A DNA stretch of 64,000 bases, taken from positions 62,001-126,000 of the forward strand of contig CAVUAI010000064.1 of NCBI GenBank assembly GCA_963739385.1. The letters are read 5' to 3'. Below, in pieces: positions 1 through 8,862 of this stretch. The notes beneath the pieces are model-generated. The model had not been told where the DNA came from. It saw nothing but the letters and a program-made list of their open reading frames with translations, and made no database searches. Each line of letters opens with the position of its first letter. Within the stretch, counting starts at the first letter, position 1. Both the position numbers and the translations under genes were made by a program. The DNA comes from VAZQ01 sp963739385. GTDB lineage: Bacteria; Pseudomonadota; Alphaproteobacteria; Rhizobiales; Xanthobacteraceae.

Positions 1-45
1 TCGCGCGAAAGCCATCATCTAAATTCGCGACGCGTCGCGGATGGA

Positions 46-1545
46 ATGGTGCAGGTGACAAAGTCGCTCGGATTCATCGCAAGACACGGCCTCTGGACCG
101 ACGAGCAGCGACGGCAAGCCCAGGACCTCAAGCGCAGGATCGAGAAGGACAAACTGCATCTCGTGCGTCTGGCCTGGGCGGACCCGCACGGCGCCGCGCG
201 CGCCAAGGCGGTGACGGTGCCGGCCTTCCTCGCCGCGCTCGATGCCGGCTACAACATCAACGTCGCGACCACGACGCTCAATTCCGCCAATGCCCGCACC
301 TTCGCCTCGTTCACGCGCGGCGGCGGGATGGGGCTCGACGAGATGACGGGCTCGCCCAATCTCACCATCGTTCCCGACCCTGCGACCTTTCGCGTGCTGC
401 CCTGGGCGCCCGGGGTCGGCTGGGTGTTGTGCGATGAATACTTCAACACCGGCGTTCCGTTTCACTTCTCGCCCCGGCAGTTGCTGCGCAAGCATCTCAA
501 GCGGCTCGCCGACAAGGGCATGGCCTGCGTCGTGGGGCTGGAGATCGAATGGTACCTGCTCTGCGTCGCCGATCAGCGCCTGACCGATCAACATACCGGC
601 ATTCCCGGCATCCGCGGCCGGCCGGTCGAGACCGCGCCGGTGGAGCCGGGCTTTTCCTATCACTCCGAATCCAACATGGACCTGATGCAGCCGGTGCTGT
701 CCGCGCTGGCCGAGACCTTCGAAAAGATCGGGCTGCCGCTGCGCTCGATCGAAAACGAGTGGGGACCGGGTCAGCTCGAATGCACCTTCGCGGCGCGGCC
801 CGCGCTGGAAGCAGCCGATCACGCGCTGCTGTTTCGGACCGCCACCCGACAGCTCTGCCGCCGGATGGGCTATTTCGCGACCTTCATGTGCCGGCCGGCA
901 CTCAAGGGCTACTATTCCAGCGGCTGGCATCTGCACCAGTCGCTGGTCGACGCCGGGAGCGGCCGCAATCTGTTCATGCCGGAAGACAAGGGCGAGTGCC
1001 TGTCGCAGCTCGGGCGCGCCTATCTCGGCGGGCTGATGAAATACGCCATCCCCTCCACCGCCTTCGCGACCCCGACCGTCAACGGCTATCGCCGGTTCCG
1101 GCCGAACTCGCTCGCGCCCGACCGTACGACCTGGTGCTACGACCATCGCGGCGTGATGATTCGCGTGCTTGGCGCTGCCGGCGACCCCGCGACGCGGATG
1201 GAGAACCGCATCGGCGAGCCTGCGGCCAACCCCTATCTCTATATCCTGTCGCAGGTCGTCGCCGGCCTCGACGGCATCGAGCATAAGCTCGATCCGGGCC
1301 GGCCGGACGACGATCCCTACAACGCGGAGCGGCCGATGCTGCCGGCAAGCCTGCCGTCCGCCCTCGACGCGCTCGAGCGCGAGCCGTTGTTCCGGGCGCA
1401 GATCGGCGCGGTGTTCATCGACTATTTCCTCAAGCTCAAGCGCAACGAGGCCGGCCGCTTTGCGCAATGGCTCAAGGACAGCGGCGCGCAGCCCGGCGAC
1501 GAGCCGACCGCCTGGGAGCAGAACGAGTATTTCGATTTTTTCTAG
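46..1545 (+). CDS. glutamine synthetase family protein (gamma-glutamyl ligase-like)
   Basis: This 499-residue protein has the glutamine synthetase catalytic fold. Visible landmarks are GLEIEWYL (about residues 164-171, metal-binding Glu), NEWGPGQLE (about 236), HLHQS (His295, ATP/metal site) and NGYRRFRPN (about 346), then ENRIGEPAANPY. The family makes gamma-glutamyl amides from ATP, glutamate and an amine. Many members outside nitrogen assimilation act on organic amines, for example gamma-glutamylanilide synthase. It is followed 60 bases later by the two subunits of a ring-hydroxylating dioxygenase, so a role in amine or aromatic catabolism is more likely than ammonia assimilation; this is inference. 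Only 45 bases of upstream sequence are in the window, so the promoter cannot be judged. Confidence 0.85.
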   Translation: MVQVTKSLGFIARHGLWTDEQRRQAQDLKRRIEKDKLHLVRLAWADPHGAARAKAVTVPAFLAALDAGYNINVATTTLNSANARTFASFTRGGGMGLDEMTGSPNLTIVPDPATFRVLPWAPGVGWVLCDEYFNTGVPFHFSPRQLLRKHLKRLADKGMACVVGLEIEWYLLCVADQRLTDQHTGIPGIRGRPVETAPVEPGFSYHSESNMDLMQPVLSALAETFEKIGLPLRSIENEWGPGQLECTFAARPALEAADHALLFRTATRQLCRRMGYFATFMCRPALKGYYSSGWHLHQSLVDAGSGRNLFMPEDKGECLSQLGRAYLGGLMKYAIPSTAFATPTVNGYRRFRPNSLAPDRTTWCYDHRGVMIRVLGAAGDPATRMENRIGEPAANPYLYILSQVVAGLDGIEHKLDPGRPDDDPYNAERPMLPASLPSALDALEREPLFRAQIGAVFIDYFLKLKRNEAGRFAQWLKDSGAQPGDEPTAWEQNEYFDFF

Positions 1546-1605
1546 GCGGATGCATTATAAGCCTCATGCCGACAACCACGCGCTGGGCCGCCAAGGATTG
1601 AACCC

Positions 1606-2976
1606 ATGCTGGAGAAGCTCACCGCATCGCGGATCGAAAGCGCTGCCGACCTCTACGACTGGGACGAGCTCGTCCAGGAGGACCGCGTTCATCGGCTGAT
1701 CTACACCGATCCCGCCATCTTCGCCGCGGAGATGACCAACATCTTCGGCGCGGTCTGGGTCTATCTCGGCCACGAGAGCCAGATTCCGAAGAACGACGAC
1801 TACATCACGGTGCGGCTCGGGCTGCGCCCCCTCATCCTGCTGCGCGACTCGCAGGGCAAGATTCGCGCGCTGTTCAACCGCTGCACCCACCGCGGCACCA
1901 CGTTGTGCCGCAAGGACAAGGGCTCGGCGCGCATTTTCACCTGTCCGTATCACGGCTGGAGCTATCTCAACACCGGCAAGCTGCGGGCGGTGCCGTGGCC
2001 CGACGGCTACGCCTGCGACTTCAAGGATGCGAAGTTCAACGTCGCCCAGGTTCCGCGCGTCGACAGCTATCGCGGCTTCATCTTCGCCACGCTCAATCCC
2101 GATGCGCCCGCGCTCATCGACTATCTCGGCGCCATCACCAGGCCGATCGACGAGTGGCTCGACCGGCAGCCCAAGGGCAAGATCGCGGTCTGCGAGGCCA
2201 ACCGCCTCAAATACAAGGGCAACTGGAAGCTCGCCTACGACAATTCCGGCGACGGCTATCACGTCGTGTTCTCGCACCGCTCGCTGCTGGAGATGGAGAA
2301 CCGCCAGGCCGACGTCGCCAACAAAGGGATGTCGTACTACAAGGGCTCGCCCGATACGGCGCCGATGTACATGGCCTATATGGGCCACGGCCACCATTTC
2401 AAGGACAAGCGGCCGGCCATCGAAAAGCGTGCCGGTGGACTGTGGGCGGTGGAAGGTCCCGCGCCCGGCAGCGAGCACTACGCCGACGAGCTGCGCCGCC
2501 GCTTCGGCGCGCGCGCCGAGGAGATCCTCGATCTCGCCTCTTCGGAGCCGGTCAACATCAACGTGTTTCCGAACTTCTCGCTGCTCGGCAACCACATCCA
2601 GGTGTTCGAGCCGGTCTCGGTCGACGAGACCAATGTCACCTGGTACGGCACTGCGGTGGTCGACGACGAAGGCGTACTGGGCGGGGCGGTGGACGAGGTC
2701 AATGCGCTGCGCATGCGTACGCAGGAGCAGTTCCCCAATTTTGGCGAGGTCGACGACCTCGCCAACTTCGAGGAGATCCAGCGCGGGCTCGCCTGCCAGG
2801 AGGACGAGTGGGTCTACATGCATCGCGGCCTCGGGATTCCCGGGCGCGTGAAGACCGACGAGCACGGCATCATCACCGCGCCCGCCACCGACGAGGCGTT
2901 CATGCGCGAATACATCAAGGAATGGAAACGGCTGATGAAGGCGACGCCCACGCTCGCAATTCAGCGCGAGCCCTGA
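1606..2976 (+). CDS. Rieske aromatic ring-hydroxylating dioxygenase, alpha subunit
   Basis: This 456-residue protein is the catalytic large subunit of a two-component-type dioxygenase. The Rieske [2Fe-2S] site is Cys93-x-His95 and Cys113-x2-His116. The mononuclear iron site has His219 and His224 in GDGYHVVFSHR, with an Asp candidate in the VDDLANFEE stretch near the C-terminus. The family adds both atoms of O2 to an aromatic ring to give a cis-diol, or hydroxylates and deaminates anthranilate- or aniline-type substrates. The beta subunit follows after 9 bases. No ferredoxin or reductase gene is visible nearby, so electrons must come from elsewhere. The substrate cannot be read from sequence. 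Confidence 0.92.
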   Translation: MLEKLTASRIESAADLYDWDELVQEDRVHRLIYTDPAIFAAEMTNIFGAVWVYLGHESQIPKNDDYITVRLGLRPLILLRDSQGKIRALFNRCTHRGTTLCRKDKGSARIFTCPYHGWSYLNTGKLRAVPWPDGYACDFKDAKFNVAQVPRVDSYRGFIFATLNPDAPALIDYLGAITRPIDEWLDRQPKGKIAVCEANRLKYKGNWKLAYDNSGDGYHVVFSHRSLLEMENRQADVANKGMSYYKGSPDTAPMYMAYMGHGHHFKDKRPAIEKRAGGLWAVEGPAPGSEHYADELRRRFGARAEEILDLASSEPVNINVFPNFSLLGNHIQVFEPVSVDETNVTWYGTAVVDDEGVLGGAVDEVNALRMRTQEQFPNFGEVDDLANFEEIQRGLACQEDEWVYMHRGLGIPGRVKTDEHGIITAPATDEAFMREYIKEWKRLMKATPTLAIQREP

Positions 2977-2985
2977 GCGGCAAGC

Positions 2986-3573
2986 ATGCAAGCCCTGCGC
3001 GATCCCTCCGTCAGCTCGTACTACGTCAACGAGCAGCTCTATCAGAGTCTGGTGGAGAGCTTCACCGACTGGCAGCGTGACGACCTCGCGATCGTACAGC
3101 CCGACGTACGCGACCATTTCCGCATGCTGATCGAACGCGAGGCGCGACTGCTCGATCAGCTCCGCTTCGACGAATGGCTCGCGATGTACGCGCCCGAATG
3201 CATCTACTGGGTGCCGGGAACGCCGGAGGCGGGCGATCCGCGGCGCGAGATCGCGATCTCGTTCGACGACCGCCGGCGCATGGAGGATCGGATCTACCGC
3301 CTGCGCACCGGCTATGCCTGGTCGCAGGCGCCGAAATCGCGCACCGTGCGCATGATCTCCAACGTCGAGGTGTTCGCCACGGCCGAGAGCACCGCACGCA
3401 TGGTGCGCTCGAATTTCCTGATCAGCGAGTTCCGCGTCGACGGGACGCGCTACCTGTCGGGCTGGTGCGGCCACCGCTTCACGCAGGCCGCCGGCGGCTG
3501 GGAAATCCAGGTGCGGCAGGTCAACCTGATCGACTGCGACCAGAACCTGCGCAATCCCAGCATCGTGCTCTGA
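2986..3573 (+). CDS. aromatic ring-hydroxylating dioxygenase, beta subunit
   Basis: This 195-residue protein matches the small structural subunit of ring-hydroxylating dioxygenases (SnoaL-like cone fold). Typical features are the segment EARLLDQLRFDEWLAMYAPE and YWVPGTPE, then the DDRRRMEDRIYRLRTG stretch. It lies 9 bases behind the alpha subunit on the same strand, the normal arrangement for an alpha3beta3 enzyme. Beta subunits have no catalytic residues and mainly support assembly. Confidence 0.9.
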   Translation: MQALRDPSVSSYYVNEQLYQSLVESFTDWQRDDLAIVQPDVRDHFRMLIEREARLLDQLRFDEWLAMYAPECIYWVPGTPEAGDPRREIAISFDDRRRMEDRIYRLRTGYAWSQAPKSRTVRMISNVEVFATAESTARMVRSNFLISEFRVDGTRYLSGWCGHRFTQAAGGWEIQVRQVNLIDCDQNLRNPSIVL

Positions 3574-3648
3574 CGCGATGTCCGCCATCGCGCGCGCATG
3601 TCGAGAGACCCGCGCTGCGCAAACCTCACTGACATTGGAGATCAAGGC

Positions 3649-5007
3649 ATGACTGCAACCGCGCTCAACTCGGTGATCTTCCGCGACATCTTCAGCACCG
3701 CGGAGATGCGCCACGTCTTCTCCGATGAGGCGCGCACCGGCTATTATCTCGAGATCGAGGCCGCTCTCGCCCGCGCGCAGGCCCGGCTCGGCATCATCCC
3801 TGACAAGGCGGCGCAGGAGATCGTGCGCCAGTGCAAGATCGGGAACATCGACCTCGCCAGGCTCAAGCAGCAGACCGAGCGCATCGGCTATCCGATCCTG
3901 GGCGTGGTGCAGCAGATCGTCGACCTCTGCGCCGACGGCCTGGGCGAATGGTGCCACTGGGGCGCCACCACGCAGGACATCACCGACACCGCGGCGGTCC
4001 TGCAAATCCGCGCCGCGCTCGACCTGGTCGAGAAGGACATGGAGGCGATCGCCGCGGCGCTCGCCGATCTGTCGCGGCGTTATCGCGACACGCCGATGGC
4101 CGGCCGCAGCAACCTGCAGCAGGCTGTGCCGCTCACCTTCGGCTTCAAGATGGCGGCGCTGCTCGCCGCCATGCAGCGCCACCGCGAGCGGCTGGCGCAG
4201 CTACGCCCGCGCGTCCTGGTCGGCGAGTTCGGCGGCGCGGTCGGGACCCTGGCGTCGCTCGGCGCCGACGGCCTCAAGGTGCAAGCAGAGCTGATGAAGG
4301 AGCTTGGCCTCGCCCAGCCGGAGATCGCCTGGCACACCGTGCGCGACCGCATCGGCGAGGTCGGCTGCTTTCTTGGTCTGGTCACCGGCACGCTCGGCAA
4401 GATTTCCATGGATGTGAAGCTTTTGATGCAGACGGAGGTGGCCGAGGTCTACGAGCCGTTCCACGAGGGGCGCGGCTCGTCGAGCACCATGCCGCAGAAG
4501 CGCAACCCCATTTCGTGCCTGTACATCCATTCGACCGTCGCGCTGGTGCGCCAGCATGTGGCCGCGCTGCTCGAAGCCGCGGTCGCCGACCACGAGCGCT
4601 CGACCGGCCCGTGGGAGATCGAATGGATCTCGCTGCCGGAAATTTTTCTCCTCACCTCCGGCGCGCTGGCGCAGACGAGGCTCCTCGTTTCCGGGCTCGA
4701 GGTCGATGCCGAGCGCATGCGCGCCAATCTCGACCTCACGCGCGGCACGATCGTCTCCGAGGCGGTGATGATGGGGCTCGGCCCGCATCTCGGGCGGCAG
4801 CGGGCGCACGACCTGGTCTACGACATCTGCCGCAAGGTGGCGGCGACCGGCGAGCCGCTGGTCGACCTGCTGGCGAAAGACCCCGAGATCTCCCGCAATC
4901 TCAAGCGGGCGGAACTCGAGGCGATGTGCGACCCCGGACGCTATCTCGGCCTTGCCGGCGAGATGGTCGACCGGGTGCTCGCACGCGAAAAGCGCTCTTC
5001 CCGCTAG
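3649..5007 (+). CDS. fumarase/aspartase superfamily lyase (3-carboxymuconate cycloisomerase or adenylosuccinate lyase-like)
   Basis: This 452-residue protein carries the superfamily signature SSSTMPQKRNP (about residue 278), plus the conserved GATTQDITDTA and QQAVPLTFG segments that resemble PcaB (3-carboxy-cis,cis-muconate cycloisomerase). The start at 3649 is preferred over an in-frame ATG at 3598 because GGAG lies just upstream and the family N-terminus begins there. The family performs anti-elimination with release of fumarate, or muconate lactonisation. Its place directly behind a ring dioxygenase fits a ring-cleavage product enzyme. However, no ring-cleavage dioxygenase is seen here, so the exact reaction is open. 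Confidence 0.85.
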   Translation: MTATALNSVIFRDIFSTAEMRHVFSDEARTGYYLEIEAALARAQARLGIIPDKAAQEIVRQCKIGNIDLARLKQQTERIGYPILGVVQQIVDLCADGLGEWCHWGATTQDITDTAAVLQIRAALDLVEKDMEAIAAALADLSRRYRDTPMAGRSNLQQAVPLTFGFKMAALLAAMQRHRERLAQLRPRVLVGEFGGAVGTLASLGADGLKVQAELMKELGLAQPEIAWHTVRDRIGEVGCFLGLVTGTLGKISMDVKLLMQTEVAEVYEPFHEGRGSSSTMPQKRNPISCLYIHSTVALVRQHVAALLEAAVADHERSTGPWEIEWISLPEIFLLTSGALAQTRLLVSGLEVDAERMRANLDLTRGTIVSEAVMMGLGPHLGRQRAHDLVYDICRKVAATGEPLVDLLAKDPEISRNLKRAELEAMCDPGRYLGLAGEMVDRVLAREKRSSR

Positions 5008-5136
5008 AACTGCGGCGTTTTCCACCCGGTTCCAAATTGTCGCGCTGACGGCGAGGGCTGGTGACAGCGCGCGCGACTTTCCGCATGATCCGTGCTCGCG
5101 TCCTCGTGACCGCAAGAAACCATCAGGGTGGAACGC

Positions 5137-6141
5137 ATGAAGGTCTTATCCCGCACTCACGCACCCGTGCGCCCAAGCCGGCGTGCAATTGTCACTCTCG
5201 CGCTGCTGGCGCCGCTCGTTCCCTGGACGAGGGCGGCGCGCGCGCAGCAGGCCTGGCCGCAGCGGCCGGTCAAGTTCGTGCTGCCGCTCGGTCCCGGCTC
5301 CGGCGTCGATATCGGCGCGCGGCTGCTGGCGGACCGGCTGACCGCGCGGTGGGGCCAGCCGGTGGTGGTCGAGAACCGCCCGGGCGGCGATGCCATCCTC
5401 GCGATCAGCACGTTCGTCGGCGCCAAGGACGATCACGTCCTGCTGGGCTCCCCCACGTCGTCGTTCACGGCGCATCCGTTCCTGCACGAGAACCTGCCGT
5501 ACAAGCCGAGCGATCTGCAACCGATCGCGCGGGTGTCCAATACCCTCATCACTCTCGCCGTGCCCGCGTCATTGAACGTCGGCTCGATCGCGGAGCTGGT
5601 CGCGATGGCGCGCGCGCAGCCGGGCAAGCTCAACTGGGCCGGCGTGACCGGTGCGCTCGACTTTCTGTTTGCCGGTTTTCTCAAGGACACCGGCCTGACC
5701 ATGACCAAGGTCCCCTATCGCAACCCGGTCGAGGCCGCCAACGATCTCGCCGAAGGACGCGTACAGGTCTACATTTCGGCACTGGCGATCGTGCGCCCGC
5801 AGATCGAGGCCGGCAAGATCAAGCCGCTGGCGGTGACCAACAGCGTGCGCGCGCCGACGCTCCCGGACATCCCGACCGTCAAGGAAGCCGGCTATCCCAC
5901 GCTGACGCTCGACGGGCTGGTAGGCTTTTTCGGACCGGCGGACATGCCCGCCGCGTTGCGCGATCGCATTGCCGCCGACATTAGCGCCGTCGGCGCCGAT
6001 CCGACGATCGCGGAACGGCTCGCCGCCACCGGACAAATCCTCAATCTCGGCGGCCCGGCCGAGTTCGGCGCCGCGACCGACGAGCAGCGCGCCAAGCTCG
6101 CCGCGATCGCGAAAGAGCTCGGCATCAAGCCCACGCAGTGA
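5137..6141 (+). CDS. Bug-family tripartite tricarboxylate transporter substrate-binding protein
   Basis: This is a periplasmic receptor of the TctC/Bug family, about 334 residues. The N-terminus has twin arginines and a hydrophobic stretch ending near ARAQQ, so it is exported. Family landmarks are WPQRPVKFVLPLGPGSG, VVVENRPGGDAILA and TVKEAGYPTL. The ATG at 5137 has AGGGTGG upstream and is preferred over GTG at 5128. No TctA or TctB membrane genes are adjacent, which is common for this expanded family. It probably binds a carboxylate related to the catabolic genes upstream; this is inference from position. Confidence 0.87.
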   Translation: MKVLSRTHAPVRPSRRAIVTLALLAPLVPWTRAARAQQAWPQRPVKFVLPLGPGSGVDIGARLLADRLTARWGQPVVVENRPGGDAILAISTFVGAKDDHVLLGSPTSSFTAHPFLHENLPYKPSDLQPIARVSNTLITLAVPASLNVGSIAELVAMARAQPGKLNWAGVTGALDFLFAGFLKDTGLTMTKVPYRNPVEAANDLAEGRVQVYISALAIVRPQIEAGKIKPLAVTNSVRAPTLPDIPTVKEAGYPTLTLDGLVGFFGPADMPAALRDRIAADISAVGADPTIAERLAATGQILNLGGPAEFGAATDEQRAKLAAIAKELGIKPTQ

Positions 6142-6266
6142 CGCGAACACCGCGGGCTCCAAGGCCTGGCCGTCGCTGAGCGGATCGCCGGCCTCTTGAC
6201 AGGTCCGGCCGCGCGGAGCCGCATGGCGCGCGCCATCACCGCCGCGCGCCATCCCGGGAGAACAGC

Positions 6267-7025
6267 ATGAATGTCGACGGCAAGGTCATCATCATTACCG
6301 GCGCGGCGCGCGGGATCGGGCAGGAATATGCGCGCTATTTCGGCGGGCTCGGCGCCCGCATCGTGGTCGCCGACATCAACGATTGCGCGCAGACGCTCGA
6401 CCTGGTGAAAGCGGAGAAGGGCACCGCTGTCGCCGCCAAGCTCGATGTCGCGAGCGCCGCGTCCGCGAGGGAGACGGCCGAGCGCGCCGTCGATGCATTC
6501 GGACGCATCGACGCGCTCATCAACAATGCCGCGCTCTACGGCGCCCTCAAGGGCGGCCGCTTCGATGCCATCAGCGAAGGCGACTGGGACGCCGCGATGG
6601 CCGTCAACGTCAAGGGCATCTGGAACTGCTGCAAGGCCGCGGTGCCGGCCATTCGCCGCGCCGGCGGCGGCAGCGTCGTCAACATCGCGTCGCTGGCGGC
6701 GACCTACGGCATGCCCTACGGCCTGCACTACACCACGTCGAAAGCCGCGGTGATCGGGCTCACCCGCGGCCTTGCGCGCGAGCTCGGCCGCGACGGCATC
6801 CGCGTGAACGCGGTCGCGCCGAGCGCGGTCCTGACCGAGGGCACACGCGAATTCTTCGCGGAGAAAGCGGACAAGGCCCTCGATACCATCAAGGCCAATC
6901 AGGCGATCGCGCGCAACCTGGTGTCGTCGGACCTCGTCGGCGTCGTGCACTGGCTCGTATCCGACGCCAGCCAGCTGGTCACCGGACAGACCATCGCCGT
7001 CGACGGCGGCACTGTCATGCTTTGA
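6267..7025 (+). CDS. short-chain dehydrogenase/reductase (SDR), classical type
   Basis: This 252-residue classical SDR has the NAD(P) motif TGAARGIG near the N-terminus, the NNAA structural motif, and a complete active site: Ser in NIASLAA and Tyr-Lys in YTTSK. An Asp after the second beta strand (VVADIND) suggests preference for NAD. It ends the same-strand run that starts at the glutamine synthetase-like gene, so it may oxidise a diol or hydroxy acid of that pathway. The substrate is unknown. Confidence 0.88.
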   Translation: MNVDGKVIIITGAARGIGQEYARYFGGLGARIVVADINDCAQTLDLVKAEKGTAVAAKLDVASAASARETAERAVDAFGRIDALINNAALYGALKGGRFDAISEGDWDAAMAVNVKGIWNCCKAAVPAIRRAGGGSVVNIASLAATYGMPYGLHYTTSKAAVIGLTRGLARELGRDGIRVNAVAPSAVLTEGTREFFAEKADKALDTIKANQAIARNLVSSDLVGVVHWLVSDASQLVTGQTIAVDGGTVML

Positions 7026-7264
7026 CCGGCGCTTGGCGCAGTTCCAGTTGGCTTGACGCAGCTGTTAGAGGCTCTGAAAGATGCTCGCGGTCATTCCGGG
7101 CCGCGGCGGCTCCCGCCTCGACGCCCAACTCCTTTCCGAGCGCGCCCGGCTCCGACTGCTTATCTAACTACCGCCGCCCCCTCACGCCGTGAATTGGCCC
7201 GGTGACCGGATCATCGGAATGGCGGGCCGCGGCCATTGAACCAGTCTGCGGGCTGGCGCGACTA

Positions 7265-7717
7265 ATGGACTGGTCGAACTGGGGACGGCAGATGTATTTG
7301 CGCGGGAATTCGTTTGGGGTGGGCGGCTCGCGATATGAGGATTGCCGCTTGGCCGCGGCGGGCGGAATTGTCCTCGGAGGGTACGCGGCATTTTTCCTCG
7401 CTATCTATTGGTTGATGCAGCCAACCATCACTGCGAATTCCGGGCTAGCCGGATACCAGCCGCCACCCAAGACCGTCGTGAGATACGCAGATTCGCCGTG
7501 GGTGCCTCCCAGCCCGTCAGAAGCGTTTCCGATTCGGGCCGCGGATGAGCCGGCAACCCAGATCGCAAAGAGCAGCGCGACGGAGGAGCCCAAGAAAGAG
7601 ACGAAGAAGCAAGAGGCCCGGACAACGCCTCGACGGGCGCGCCCCGTCAGAGAGCAACCAAATCCGTTCTGGGGCTTTGCCTCATCCCGGACATCCGGTT
7701 CTCGCCCCTGGTTCTGA
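7265..7717 (+). CDS. small membrane-anchored hypothetical protein, Pro-rich
   Basis: This is an unrecognised protein of about 150 residues. It has one hydrophobic segment (roughly residues 32-50, AAAGGIVLGGYAAFFLAIYW), then a Pro-rich stretch and a Lys/Arg/Glu-rich tail. The organisation suggests an inner-membrane anchor with an extended domain on one side. The start is uncertain: ATG codons at 7265 and 7292 are both possible, and the latter has GGGGACGG upstream. The composition is unlike a shadow ORF. No function is assigned. Confidence 0.5.
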   Translation: MDWSNWGRQMYLRGNSFGVGGSRYEDCRLAAAGGIVLGGYAAFFLAIYWLMQPTITANSGLAGYQPPPKTVVRYADSPWVPPSPSEAFPIRAADEPATQIAKSSATEEPKKETKKQEARTTPRRARPVREQPNPFWGFASSRTSGSRPWF

Positions 7718-7890
7718 TTGCCGAGCGGCAGAAATTTGGCGCATTGCTGAAATTCCTTCGCGCGAGCTCGCGGGCGCATCTCGCGCAACAGCTACGACCT
7801 CTTCCCCAGTGCTTCTCCAGCCCGGCCGCGGGCTTGCTCGCTTTCGGCAATTTTGAGAGCGACCAAATCCCGGCAGGCCGGGGTTTGGTT

Positions 7891-7950
7891 GGAGGGGGAG
7901 ACCGAGTTTGCCGCTCGCCCTGATTCCATTTCAGCCAAATAGCCTCTAAG
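7891..7950 (+). repeat. dispersed intergenic repeat, copy A
   Basis: The core ACCGAGTTTGC followed by GCTCGC, preceded by a purine-rich GGAGGGGGAG tract and followed by a CCTCTAA end, recurs at 11,481-11,540 and in reverse orientation at 44,455-44,477. All three copies are intergenic. Confidence 0.45.
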
Positions 7951-8006
7951 CCTTGGCGGTTTTGATCCGGCGCTCCGCCGCGAGCGCCGGCTGAAGGAGG
8001 ACGTCG

Positions 8007-8792
8007 ATGGACCTGGGACTGAAAGGGAAGCGCGCGCTCGTCACCGGCGCCAGCAAAGGCATCGGCTTTGCGGTGGCCCGGTCGCTTGCGGCCGAGGGCT
8101 GCCACCTCGAGCTCGCCTCCCGTGGCAAGACCGATCTCGAGCAGGCGCGTGACACGCTGCGCAAATCCGCCCCCGACATCGACATCCGCATCCACGGCGC
8201 CGATCTCTCCCGCGTCGAGGACCAGGAACGTCTCGCGGCGGCCTGCGCCGGCGTGGACATTCTCGTGAACAACGCCGGCTCGAATCCGGGCGGCGATCTC
8301 GACGACACCAGCGACACGATCTGGCGCAACGCCTGGGACCTCAAGGTGTTCGGCTACATCAATCTGTCGCGCTCGATCTGCCGCGCCATGAAAGGCAGGC
8401 GCGACGGCGTGATCGTCAACATCATCGGCTATGCCGGCGAGCGGCCGTTCGCGCGCTACATCATCGGCTCGACCGGCAATGCCGCACTGATGGCGTTCAG
8501 CCGCTCGCTCGGCAGCCAGTCGCCGGACTTCGGCGTGCGCGTCGTCGGCGTCAATCCCGGCTACACCTCGACCGCCCGGGCCGAAACCGTGCTGCGCAAG
8601 ATCGCAGAGAGCAAGTTCGGCACCGCCGAGCGCTGGCGCGACGTCGAGCGCGAGCTCGACCTTCCGTTCGGGCGCATGGGGACGCCCGAAGAGGTGGCTG
8701 ACGTGGTTGCATTCCTGGCCTCGCCGCGGGCGTCCTATGTCAGCGGCACGATCGTCACCGTCGACGGCGGGGCGACGAACCGGAACGGGTGA
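8007..8792 (+). CDS. SDR-family protein with incomplete catalytic triad
   Basis: This 261-residue SDR-fold protein has an intact nucleotide motif (TGASKGIG) and VNNAG. A clear GAAGGAGG-like ribosome site precedes the ATG. The active-site region reads NIIGYAGERPFARYIIGS. The Tyr is present but the Lys normally four residues after it is Ser, and the usual catalytic Ser position is Gly/Ile. Such members bind cofactor but may use another mechanism or act as non-catalytic partners. It converges on the enoyl-CoA hydratase gene that ends at 8863. Confidence 0.83.
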   Translation: MDLGLKGKRALVTGASKGIGFAVARSLAAEGCHLELASRGKTDLEQARDTLRKSAPDIDIRIHGADLSRVEDQERLAAACAGVDILVNNAGSNPGGDLDDTSDTIWRNAWDLKVFGYINLSRSICRAMKGRRDGVIVNIIGYAGERPFARYIIGSTGNAALMAFSRSLGSQSPDFGVRVVGVNPGYTSTARAETVLRKIAESKFGTAERWRDVERELDLPFGRMGTPEEVADVVAFLASPRASYVSGTIVTVDGGATNRNG

Positions 8793-8862
8793 GTTTGAGG
8801 ACCAGTTTTCTCCCGCTGGCTTCGGACTATTCCATCCTCGTTCCGGGCTTGCAGTCCACCAG

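Noticed and set aside
1564..4182. 872-codon open frame on the minus strand
   Set aside because: It is antisense to the dioxygenase and lyase genes, rich in Arg, His and Val with no domain, and arises from strong GC bias at third codon positions.
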